DNA of 64,000 nt, taken from positions 3,410,001-3,474,000 of the forward strand of contig OZ010792.1 of NCBI GenBank assembly GCA_963932465.1. Reading direction: 5' to 3'. Source of the DNA: Maratus speciosus (lineage: Eukaryota; Arthropoda; Arachnida; Araneae; Salticidae). The translations under genes and the position numbers were made by a program. Each line of letters opens with the position of its first letter. Position 1 is the first letter of the stretch. The notes under the pieces are model-generated. The model worked only from the letters and a program-made list of their open reading frames with translations, had not been told where the DNA came from and did not search any database. Below, one piece after another: positions 34,485 to 44,587 of the stretch.

Positions 34485-35049
34485 CAGGGTGTTTCACTAT
34501 CAGACCGGCAAACTTGCAGGAGGTATGGGGGCACAAGGACGACTGGGAATCACATAGCAATGCAGGGTCGAATGTGCCGTAGTTGCGAGCTATGGTTAAA
34601 AAAAAAAGAGAAAAAGAACAGAAACAGCAACACATTAATGGGACAGAAAACATTGTATTGAAAAGTTGTACTACAGAAGGTGTTCGAAATTACCACCAGA
34701 AGTCGTCAGGCAGCGGCCCCCTTTTCTTTCAGTTGAAGACCTCGCCATCGCCACTCGAATATCTGTAGCTACCGGGAGGATGCGCCACACGCCAGGAATC
34801 TTCCAGAACACAAGAAATTCCATGCGGCGCCGCTGTCAAAACTGCCTGACAACTTCTGGTCGTAATTTCGAACACCTTCTGTAGAACCTTTAAATAAAAT
34901 GTTTTCTGTCCCATTAATGTGTTGCTGTTTCTGTTCTTTTTCTCTGTTTAATTGCACCCTATCTCGCAACTACGGCATTTCCGACCATGTGATTCCGAGT
35001 CGTCTCTGTGCCCCCTACACCTCCTGCAAGTTTGTAGTGAAACATCCTG
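34485..35049. mobile_element. Foldback MITE with TA duplication, CAGGGTGTTTCACTA ends
   Basis: The two halves are inverse copies of about 230 bp (landmarks AATCACATAGCAATGCAGGG, CACATTAATGGGACAGAAAA, AAGGTGTTCGAAAT). TA lies outside both ends (34483-34484, 35050-35051). TA target choice and CAGGGTGT ends suggest a Tc1/mariner-mobilised element. Open frames inside come from the repeat. Confidence 0.82.
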
Positions 35050-35051
35050 TA

Positions 35052-35946
35052 TAGAACATTGATTTATCAGTTTTCTAAAACTGGAATATCTGTTTTCAGG
35101 ATGCTATCCATTCTCAATTAAAATTTTTAGCTGCATCATTGAATTTATATACAGGGTAACAAAATGATGTTAATGCTAATGTTAATGTTGTTTTTGATCC
35201 TGTTTGTTTATAAAACGCATTTGTTGAGCATGAAAATGTTTAGTTGAGAATGGAAATAATTTTTTTAAATCCACCGTCCTTTCAGATGATTCGAAGTGAA
35301 GAAAGTGATTCATGTGAGAAAGAATAAAAACGCTTTAAATAGAGCACAGTTTGACCCTACTTCTTCGTTGGATCACTGATGCGTGAAATGCACTTAACTT
35401 TTCACTTTTAGTAGTTTACATACACGCCATACAAGCAAAGATTTCAGCCCAAAAAGAGGAATTCGGAAAACTGGGTGTTAGGAATTTAGTTAAAGGGGGT
35501 TACGGGGTCGTTGTTGGATTTTAGATGGAACTAATTGTCTCGATTTGTTTCTCTCGTTTGCATTCTCGCAAAGCAAATAGAATAAACGGGGTTTTATGTG
35601 TTTATCCAGTTTGATATTAAATGCGGAAGTTCATTCTCAGAATAGGTTCGTTACTGTTTCAAATACAATAAAAGCGAAGTACGTGTCATTCGCACGCGAC
35701 GTGTTTCTACTTTCTTGTGGGTATTGAGGATAAGTTTTTATTTTAGATCGTTTAGGAATTTATTCTCCCTGTTTTCCCCTGTTTAAATTGAGTTAACACT
35801 AGATTTCTAAGGATAAGGCGACTTTTACATAACACAATATAAAAAGTTATATTTTTGGTTTGTACTGAGCAGGGCTCGATTAATCTCTGAATCCAGGAGA
35901 AGCACAGTATCATTCCGGGGGCCTCTTTCATTTGGCAAAAGTTTGC
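35052..35946. other. no gene recognised
   Basis: AT-rich sequence without a supported gene. A short ATACAGGGTAACAAAATG near 35149 may be the end of another MITE. Confidence 0.4.
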
Positions 35947-35950
35947 TTAA

Positions 35951-36370
35951 GGCTGTTCTCAAATCCAAAGGGTCAACTTTCTGACATAAGTTTTAATTCA
36001 TTTTTGTTCAGAAACGCATGAAACTAGAAGGTATTGTTATTCAGAAACTATGTCATTGAACTGTTTTTTCCGTTTCCTTGTAAACGCAATAGATCTTACA
36101 GAAAATACTGTCAAAGTTGGCATTTTGAACTGAACTTCCGAACGAAAGATGAATAACCACTGAAGGAAGGGTGAAAAACTTCTTTGTCACGTGATCAATA
36201 TCGTTTATAACTCAATAGGTAATTTATGGATCAAAAAATGGAAAACACAGTTCGATTCCAAAACGCTTCCATGGTCAGGGTTTCCATTTTTATATGTTTC
36301 CGTTAAAGAATGAATTTGTAAATGTGTCAAAACGTTTTGCGCTTGTTGAGCAGAGCAGTTGAGAACAGCC
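35951..36370. mobile_element. R1 MITE copy 4, TTAA-flanked
   Basis: 420 bp, GGCTGTTCTCAAATCC to GAGAACAGCC, with TTAA at 35947-35950 and 36371-36374. The right TTAA is shared with the adjacent element X. Confidence 0.87.
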
Positions 36371-36374
36371 TTAA

Positions 36375-36807
36375 GCCAATCAACTTCGGAATTCTCCTCC
36401 GTAATGTTAAGTCTATGGACTTTTGATGCATTCTAATCCTTAAAATATCTTCTTGGGAAATTCATATTTTTAACGTCTTTTTTCTGCGTGTACTCTTCTT
36501 AAAGGACGTCTCTTTTTTTCTTAGTTTTCGAAATATTTCTGAAATCTATGCGGAATTTAATATTTTGTGCGTTAAAAGCGGGCGAACTGTGAGTAAGATT
36601 TTAACACTTCCTATAAAATGAAGTCTATACTTTAGAAATATTTTGAGAACTAAGAAAAAAAAAGAGACATCTTTTAGGAAGCGTACACAAAAAATAGACG
36701 TTAAAAATATGAATTTCCCGAGGAGATATTTTAAATAGACGAATGCATCCAATGCCCATAGACTTTATATGAGTGAGGGGAAATCGGAAGTGAGTGACCA
36801 ACCCTCA
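36375..36807. mobile_element. Foldback element X, copy 2, uninterrupted
   Basis: A palindromic element of about 433 bp. The left half holds GTTAAGTCTATGGAC, GGGAAATTCATATTTTTAAC and GGACGTCTCTTTTTTTC; the right half holds their inverses. TTAA lies on both sides (36371-36374, 36808-36811). It gives the empty-site state for the insertions found in copy 1 at 8849. Confidence 0.78.
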
Positions 36808-38499
36808 TTAATTCTGAAAACTTATCAAATCATTCCCGGGAGTGGCTTAGCCAAATTCATATATATTTCAGTAAACAGCTTTTTTATGCTCTCTGTATAT
36901 TTTTCTTATACATTTAGTACATATAGATGTATGCTCGATACCTCGATGGTTTCTAACAGCACATCAGGATGCTATGTGATTAACAGTAACACCCTGTTCT
37001 TTCTGTTAATTAACATTCATAGTTCCCGGTTAAATAAGTTTCCTGAAGTAAGTAGTGTGCGGATTTCCTCTTCCATTAGGGAAACTTTCCCTTCCAAACA
37101 ATTAAAAATGCAACGTAAAAAAAAATAAAAATGAAAATTAGAGGACCCATTTTACAGTCATTTTGGGGCCCTGTTAAATTTTAGAGGGGAAGCACGTTCT
37201 TCATGTGCCTTTCCTTTTGGATAATCAGTAGGCCTTGATACTGATAGCGAAAAAAATGAATACAAATCGAAAAAATTCTGGCACAAAAAATATCAAATAG
37301 CCAGCAAAAAAATCTCTCTCCCCACCAGGGGCGCCATTTGAGGGGGCTATGCCCCCCCCCCCCCCCAAGGAATTTGATTTTTCAGAAAATTTATCAACCA
37401 TCAATTGTCAGACTCAAAAAAAAAAAAAAAAAGCAATTTATCAAATTACAACGAACATTTGGAAAATGATTTTTTCGAAGATTAAAATTTAAGACATAAA
37501 AAATCGCACGGATTTGATCATACATCAAGTACGCCATGAATTAAACATTAATAGTGTTATTACACGTAAAAATTCCAAGTGACAAAAATCGCCTGCGACT
37601 CGTACGTATTATCCACCTGAAACTTATGTATTCATTTCATTGGCTGTTCGGGAAAAGGCTTTTCCATCGTCAGATTTCCAAGAAATCTGACGAAACATTT
37701 TAAATGAAATTTCATTCTTAAACTTCTAAACATCCCACAATATTACTTTTTACGCCGTCGTATAGAGAAAAAAATGTACTTTTAAATGCAATTTGTTTGA
37801 AAGCTGTATCTCAATTTGATTCTGAGTTATTATTTTTTTTTTTTTTGTAGTTTTTATTACTTTTTGTCATAGTGGCAACAGAGGGTATCCATCTCTGTTG
37901 AAAGTTAAGGGGAATACAGATTACTGTATAGACCAATCAGAAAACGAATAAAATGTGGATTAAGTCAATAAAAAGCTTCAGATATGCTTTTGATTTCCCA
38001 TCCTGACGAGAACAATAACCATTTTTCCAAATGGTTAAAAAATTAAAAATTACTCAAACTCTAAAATAATTTATCAGATTTGATTGTAGTAAAAACATAT
38101 GCATTAAATAAATGCTTTATGCATAGAAATTAATAATTATCAAAACTATTTCCTATTCGAACTTTCTTAAGGTGAGACATCTATCGTACTTTGGCTAATT
38201 TTAAAAATACATGAGAGACATTTTCTTTTATCAATTGCTTCTCAGCTGTGTACAACTGGATACTAGGAAAACTAGTCCCCTCATGGCTAAAAATGCAAGG
38301 GTAGAGTTTTTTCAGATATTTTGTTTTGTGTGTGTGTGGGGGGGGGGGGGGATGAAAGGACGAGTATAATTCAAGTTCTTATTTATCTGACTTTTTTACT
38401 TTTTGGATTAATAATGTCACGTTATATTTACTGCAATCAATGCAACGTTATCAAATTATTTAATTATTTGCTTTATTAAATCATATTATATATGGTACA

Positions 38500-39210
38500 C
38501 TCTCAAAATTCTTCAAAGCCTAAGAATGGAGTCTGCGCGCACCCAACAAAACAATTTCTTCAACCCAAAAACCAACAGACTTCCCACCAAATCCCAAAGT
38601 AAAAGAAAATTGCTCCATATTTTAACACGTTTATAATAAGGTAGTCTATGATTTTATCCCTTCCCTTATGTACAGAAATGAACACATGGGTTATTACTAT
38701 GGGCCACGATTAATTGTCAAATCTATAGTTTTACATTTGAAAAATATTCAGGGCTTCCTTATTAAAACCCAGGTCATCCCGACTCCGACTGAAAGAGATA
38801 AAGCACAATCCGAGAAACTTAAAGTGTACCCCACTCGCAAAGAAGAAAATACGTCAACCTATCCTGCTGCAGGACTGTAATTTCAAATAAATACGTATCC
38901 GCTAAAATGATTTATACATTGAAAAGCAACCCGACCTGAAATGAAAGAAAACTAATCCATATTTTAATACAATTATTGTAAAAGAAGTCTACAATTATAT
39001 CTTTAATATAAACTTTACCTTTTAGAAAAATGAAGATATATATATATATATATATATATAGTATTCATTAATGTTCAAATATGTAGCTTTTTCATCTAAA
39101 AAGTATTCAGGATTTCTTTGAAAAATAGTATTAACACGAACCCACCTCAAAATAGTGAAAACGTAATCCGAAACAATTAACGCTTTACCCTTACCTTTAC
39201 TTGCAGAAAA
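38500..39210. repeat. CCCGACC-type repeat, diverged relative of 16604-17095
   Basis: It shares the order of landmarks with 16604-17095: ACCCGA-type motifs, CATATTTTAATACAAT, a TA microsatellite (39039-39060), ATTCATTAATGTTCAAAT and a GATTTCTTTGAAAAA segment. The 70-codon frame at 38668 is not a supported gene. Confidence 0.4.
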
Positions 39211-39284
39211 TCACTAATGAAAATTTTCGTATTGCTATAGATCACAAAAGTTGCAAATTTCGTGATCTATTCATGACATTCGAG

Positions 39285-39960
39285 GGCTGGTTATCTCATG
39301 ACTGATTGAATTTCATGATTCTTTTTTCGCGATCATCTGACGAAATTTGCGATTTTTTCCGCGACCGTTTCACGGAATTCACGATTTTTTTTTTCTGCAA
39401 CCGTTATCGAAATTGGTTTTTTTTTTCTCGCGACCATTTATCGAAATTCACAATATTTTTCCGCGATCAACTGACGAAATTCCATATTTGCTTCTGCGAT
39501 CTTTTAACAAAATTCGCGTTCCTTTTCACGATCATTTGTTGAAATTCGTGATTATTTTTTTCTACCACCAACTAATAATATTTGTAATTTTTTTTTGCGT
39601 GATAGCTACACGAAATTTCGTATTTCAAGATCGTTTGGCGAAATTACCTCGATTGTTTGACTAAATTTTGTTATTTTTTGTGCAATCTTTTGACGAAATT
39701 CGCGATTTTTTTCGCAATCCTTTTACAAAATTCGAGATTTTAGTTTACAACCATTTGACGAAATCTGCATTTCTTTTCGCGATCTCTGATGAAACTAGCA
39801 ATATTTTCCACGGCCATTTGGAGAAATTAGCGATTTTTTCCGCGACGATTTGGGTTTTTGTTTTCCAAAATTTGCAAAATTCTTGATTTTTTTCTGTGAC
39901 TCATTGACGAATTGATCTTGCGGAATTCGAAAGAAAAAAAAATCGTGGATTTTCACGAAA
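39285..39960. repeat. Degenerate tandem array of about 33-36 bp
   Basis: Repeats of CGACGAAATTCGCGATTTTT type (for example TTTGACGAAATTCGCGATTT near 39685). The period is close to a multiple of three, so plus-strand frames show a pseudo-periodic protein with recurring TKF and FFRD, and a long minus-strand frame (39795-40322) overlaps it. I regard all of these as non-genes. Confidence 0.75.
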
Positions 39961-41059
39961 AAAACAAAAAAAATTCGCAGAATAATCACAGGCTCATGAA
40001 AGATTTTAAGGAGACAAAATCGCGCAGAGCTTATTTTATTGTGCGGGATTTTCCAATTTTCTGTTAGATTTGTGCAGTTTTGCCCGTTGTGCAATTCTGA
40101 ACGTTTCCTGTTCCTCAAAGAAAATTGTTCCTTGTCCTTCGCCAGGAAACTCTTGAAATGACGCCCTGTAGTAAAACCTGAAAAAAAGAAGTCGAAAGGG
40201 ACTAGAAAAAATTTCCATTTTAGACAGGTCTCAACAAGTATAATTTTATGACTTTTTTTCATCGAAATTTGATTTTTTCCCCTTTGAGAAAGAATTCTGT
40301 TATAGACAGGCTCTGTTTTCACAAGTTTTACCGTAATACATCTCTTTTCAGACCTATACTATAGAGTGGATGGTTTAACAGTCTTTGAGTATACCTGTAA
40401 AATGGAACTTATAATAGAAACCTGTATAAAGAGAAAAATTTTTATATTCAATATATTGAAATTTTACCTGCTAAGACGAAAACCTGTTTAAAACAAAATA
40501 TTTCATTGATTCTAGTTTCCGTATTCAAAGTTTTTACTGTTTTTGTAAGCATGATTCAGTTTACGTTTCTCGTTTGGGGGGGGGGGGCTGTTAGACACTT
40601 ATATCCTATACTTAGCTATGTAACTTCCCTCAAAAAGTCTTTGCCCCCCCCCTCCCCCCAAGAAAGTTCTGAAATGGCGCCCCTGCTCCCCACACACGCT
40701 TTTTTCTTTTTGTTGTTGTTGTTTTTACTCTTTAGCCATGGATTTCCAGAAAGCACAAAAGTTTTTATCATGATTTGATTGAGAAAGAATAATCTCGAAC
40801 ATAGTATAATTGTATAATGTTGAATTGCCTTAACTGCTCATCTCGGTTAATGAAATACGTAAATTTAAAAGATAAACTAAGTTTTTCCACAAAGCTTATC
40901 AAAATTAATAAAGAAAGAAAGCGAAATACATATTACAAAATTTACACGTACAAAGTATGCAAATCACAAGAAAAAAGTTTCTTCTTAACTAAAATCGAAT
41001 CTTTTTGTAAAAGGAAATTATTTTGGAAGACATTACTTAGCCACCAAAATACTGAAGAA

Positions 41060-41247
41060 CAGGGATGTAATACAGGGTATACGGGGGTATACGCCGTGTA
41101 CCTTCTGGATTATTTTAAGAAGCTCTGTATACCCTCTGTTTCTCAAATAAAGCATTAGCGTACATCCCATCTATGAACGTTCATAACGTCAGCGTATACC
41201 TCTGCCTGTAGCGTATGCTCTCGACTTTTTTTACGACTTCAATACTG
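41060..41247. mobile_element. hAT-like MITE with GGGTATACG motifs, copy 2 (inverted)
   Basis: 188 bp, from CAGGGATGTAATACAGGG to TTACGACTTCAATACTG, flanked by the exact 8-bp duplication CTGAAGAA (41052-41059 and 41248-41255). It is the inverted relative of 8921-9109. Confidence 0.87.
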
Positions 41248-41255
41248 CTGAAGAA

Positions 41256-41841
41256 GATTCATAAAGTGTCAGCTTTAGAGCATTTTACTTCAATCTTATA
41301 AACACTTTTTCAGAGATGCTTACTGTCAACACCTTTTTCATTTTTTACGCTGTTGAAAAATTGCAACTAGTGCTTACACTTATTAATTATAATTATTTTT
41401 CACCAAAATACTAAAATAAGAAAGTTGAGAAATATAATCGCTAGTTAAAATATTCTGGTTGCCAGTGGCGAGCCCTTGGCCATTTGTCGAGCCCTACCAA
41501 AGAGTAATTCTGGGAAAAAAGTCTTACAGGTAGTATAGCTATGAACTATATAAGTGAAACGTTGTGCACGTGATCTTCATAGTGAACATCTGTTGATGCT
41601 TGATTTTGTTATAGTGAGCGGCATCTGTTCCCCGAACAAACAATATTAACGTTACTGCGGAGCAGAGGAAGGACTATGATCATTGAAAAATCCATACCTA
41701 ATACATATACTATGTAGCAGCGGTTCTTAAACTTTGTGATTTCTCCTTTGTGAAACACCTAAATACCGGTAAATTTGCTGGATCCAGAGCTTGATTACCG
41801 CACAGGCCGACTAGGCTCTTTACGATTAGATATCACCTCAG
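41256..41841. other. no gene recognised
   Basis: AT-rich DNA without supported features. Confidence 0.4.
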
Positions 41842-41843
41842 TA

Positions 41844-42401
41844 CAAGGTGTATCAGTACAACGGTTACAAGCTTTCAGAACAGATGGAGTACACCTAGAC
41901 GATGGGAAATCACATAGCAATGCATGGTCAGAAACTCTTTTCTAACGCGGTAGTGACGACACAAAACACAAGAAAGACATGGCACAATAAGAGGAGAAAA
42001 CATGTTTATTATCCTTAGTACAGAAAAAAACTAAGAAAAAAGAACATTAGAGAGACAACGATCGTCATCAAAGTAGGTGTTCAAAATTACGACCCCAGGC
42101 CGCGGCGCATGGAAGATCATGTTCTCGAAAATACTGGGAGTGCCCCGGACTTCCCCAGCAACTGCCACGATGCGTGCAACAAGTTCCTCAGCACTGTCCA
42201 GCATTGTCCCGGCATTTTTGAAGCACTAAGACTAATAAACATGTTTTCTCCCCCTGTTCGTGTCTTTCCTTTCTTGTGTTTTGTGTCGTCACTACCGCGC
42301 CAGGAAATCGTTTCCGACCCTGCATTGCTATGCGATTTCCCATCGCCTAGGTGTACTCTATCGGTCCTGAAAGTTTGTAACCGCTGTGCTGATACACTCT
42401 G
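41844..42401. mobile_element. Foldback MITE with TA duplication, second type
   Basis: The halves are inverse copies of about 190 bp (landmarks GATGGGAAATCACATAGCAA, GGTAGTGACGACACAAAACA, GAGAAAACATGTTTATT). The ends are CAAGGTGTATCAG and the inverse of CAGAGTGTATCAG, with TA outside both. Its AATCACATAGCAATGCA segment is shared with the element at 34485, so the two are related. The 145-codon plus frame inside is a repeat by-product. Confidence 0.8.
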
Positions 42402-42403
42402 TA

Positions 42404-43417
42404 TTCATTACTGCCAATTTCATGATTTTACATCTAAAAATGAGTTCGAGAATGTGTTAGAAAATTTCGCGTTGTTGAGCAGGCAGAGAAAAATTTGTTG
42501 TTGTTGCTGTTGTTATTGTTTGTATGAAAAGCGCGTTAAACAGTGAGAGAGGTAAAAGGAAGAAAGAAATGGCTCATTATACAGTGAACAAACGTGTACA
42601 ACCCAACATTTTCAAACCTGCAAAAGGCCTTTTTATTAACGGAAAGCTTCCTCCTATTTTTTTCCTGATAAATTCCTCTGTCATCATCACTAACACCTCA
42701 TTATTTCTCGCAAAAATTTCACACAAAGTGACACCGCAATTGCAAAAAAGAGAAGAAAAGGTGAGTTTTTCCGTTCGTAAACATTTTTTTGACAGTATAT
42801 GTTTAAAAGAGAACCGCAATGGATGAGAGCACAAACAAACAGAAAGATGGAATGTCAACAAAAAGAAAGTCAGCCTTGACGGCTACCGCATTCGAAGAAG
42901 ATCACGCGAGTGTAGAAGCAGAAAGGCAAAAGTTTTTCTGAAAAAGACTTTTTATTATGATTTTTTTTTTAAATTCCCCCCAAAACCCTCTGTCACATTT
43001 ATGAACTCATTTTTAAGCGCAACAAGAACGAAAAATCATGCGTACAGCATAGATTATGAAACCTTTTCCAACACATTCAAAATACTATAACAAAACTTCA
43101 CAGCTTACTGAGGTGAAAAATGACGTCTAAATGAACAATTTGGAAAATGCATAACGCATTTAAAACACGATTTCTGCTACTACCATGAATAGTTGTTGAA
43201 ATATACGATTTTTTTGTGCAGCCCTGTATATGATGTACAAATATGTATGCATACTACATAGTATGCTAAAAGGTTAGTTCAATTAAACGCATAGCACAGT
43301 TGAAAATTTCCACCCAGAAATTTCCGTCCATAAACGGATATTGTTGGGAACTTTTGTACGACCCTGTCTGTATATGATATGTACAATTTACATACACCAA
43401 GTAATATTTAAAAAAAA
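42404..43417. repeat. Mixed old repeats; no gene
   Basis: The segment at about 42830-42940 (CAAACAAACAGAAAGATGGA, ATGTCAACAAAA, TACCGCATTCGAAGA) recurs at about 62830-62945. Open frames at 42524-42861 on both strands have no recognisable motifs. Confidence 0.4.
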
Positions 43418-43599
43418 GGTACTTTTCGGTTAGCCGGGCGCCAGTGTTATATTTACATTCATATATACATATATATACACATTTATGTACATATATATAT
43501 GCACACACACACATATGTATATATATGTACATATATGTGCATATATATGTATATACGAATGTAAATATAACACTGGCGCCCGGCTAACCGAAAAGTACC
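43418..43599. mobile_element. Perfect 43-bp inverted repeat around a microsatellite core
   Basis: GGTACTTTTCGGTTAGCCGG... at 43418-43460 is exactly repeated in inverse at 43557-43599. The 96-bp core is TATATGTACATA/CACACA microsatellite. A-rich DNA lies outside both ends (A run on the left, A run again on the right). This is a hairpin-forming MITE, or a fold-back insertion of unknown superfamily. Confidence 0.85.
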
Positions 43600-43712
43600 A
43601 AAAAAATAATTACATTTAAAAACGTATACCACAACTGAAAACGCATTTCTAGCAATTATTGTTCGTATTCTTCATAGTTCAATGATGGCTCATTTTCTTT
43701 TGTATGTCCCTG

Positions 43713-44279
43713 CACTGAAAAAAATGACGTACTAAAATATGAGTAAATCGATGTACTCATATCAAATTGAGTATGTTTGGATCAAAAATGAACCTATATT
43801 TTCTCAATTTTAAAACATCACATTTTATCAAACCCGAATAAAATATATAATTATAATTTTTTACCATGTAATTGTTTATTTCATTTAGGGCGGCATAAAC
43901 GAGGTTTATGAATGTAAATATTAAATTATGCACAGTATTTTAAAATATTTTAAAAGTGATTGCAAATAATGCTCTTGTCATAAAAATATTCGATTTGGGT
44001 ATCTTGCTAATAATTTCGCTATTTTTCTTAATAAATAATCAGTTAAACTTTTTTATTAATAATTTTGAACGGAAAATAAATGTCAGTACATTTTTACTTT
44101 AATTTGTTGATTCAGGGGGGCAGTACATAGCGATTCACATTTGAACACAACCGTAGACTCAAAAATGAGTACATATACTTCTCAATTTTGAGCGCATTTG
44201 GATCGGGGCTATTTTGAGTAATGTGCGTATTTAAAATTGAGTACTTTTTACTCTATTTTGAATATCCCTTTTTTCAGTG
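43713..44279. mobile_element. CACTGAAAAAA element
   Basis: Bounded by CACTGAAAAAAATGA and TTTTTTCAGTG as short inverted ends. The interior has GAGTAC, GAGTAAA and TACTCAT repeats in both orientations. CACTG ends recall Transib-type elements, but no 5-bp duplication was found, so the superfamily is open. Confidence 0.5.
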
Positions 44280-44587
44280 TGTAAATGAACAATAAGTTCT
44301 ATGCACTCCGCGTTCTATAGTAAGAACCTTGTAGTACCCCTCAGTGATAAATAGCAATTTCAACATGTGTAAAATACTGTACTATCATTAAAATACACGG
44401 TAAACGATTTTTTCCCATAGACCGTCCTGTAACGGAATTCTTTTGAGTGGCTCTGTAAATGAACCGATAATGTTATACACTTCATCGTCAATACCGAGCA
44501 TGCCATAGTGACAACCAATAATAGCTGTCAATTTCATAGCAATCGGACTTTATTGACGCGATTTAGAGCACGGGCAAACAGACAGAC

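Larger units (their letters stand above)
37326..40685. mobile_element. hAT-type element, 3.36 kb, exact 8-bp duplication
   Basis: The left end CAGGGGCGCCATTTGAGGGG is matched at the right by the inverse of CAGGGGCGCCATTTCAGAAC. CTCCCCAC flanks both ends (37318-37325 and 40686-40693). C/G runs lie just inside both ends. The size would suit an autonomous hAT, but no transposase frame is readable. The interior holds other repeats (37400-38050, 38500-39210, 39285-39960), so it is a decayed composite. Confidence 0.82.

Noticed and set aside
39795..40322. 175-residue minus-strand frame
   Set aside because: Half of it lies in the 33-36 bp tandem array and inherits its periodicity. No domain is recognisable.
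42109..42546. 145-residue plus-strand frame
   Set aside because: It starts in the foldback MITE at 41844-42401 and runs into flanking DNA. The inverted halves explain its sequence, and the end is low-complexity Cys/Tyr.
43713..44279. Firm assignment of the CACTGAAAAAA element to Transib
   Set aside because: The CACTG ends fit, but no 5-bp target duplication is present at the borders I can see.
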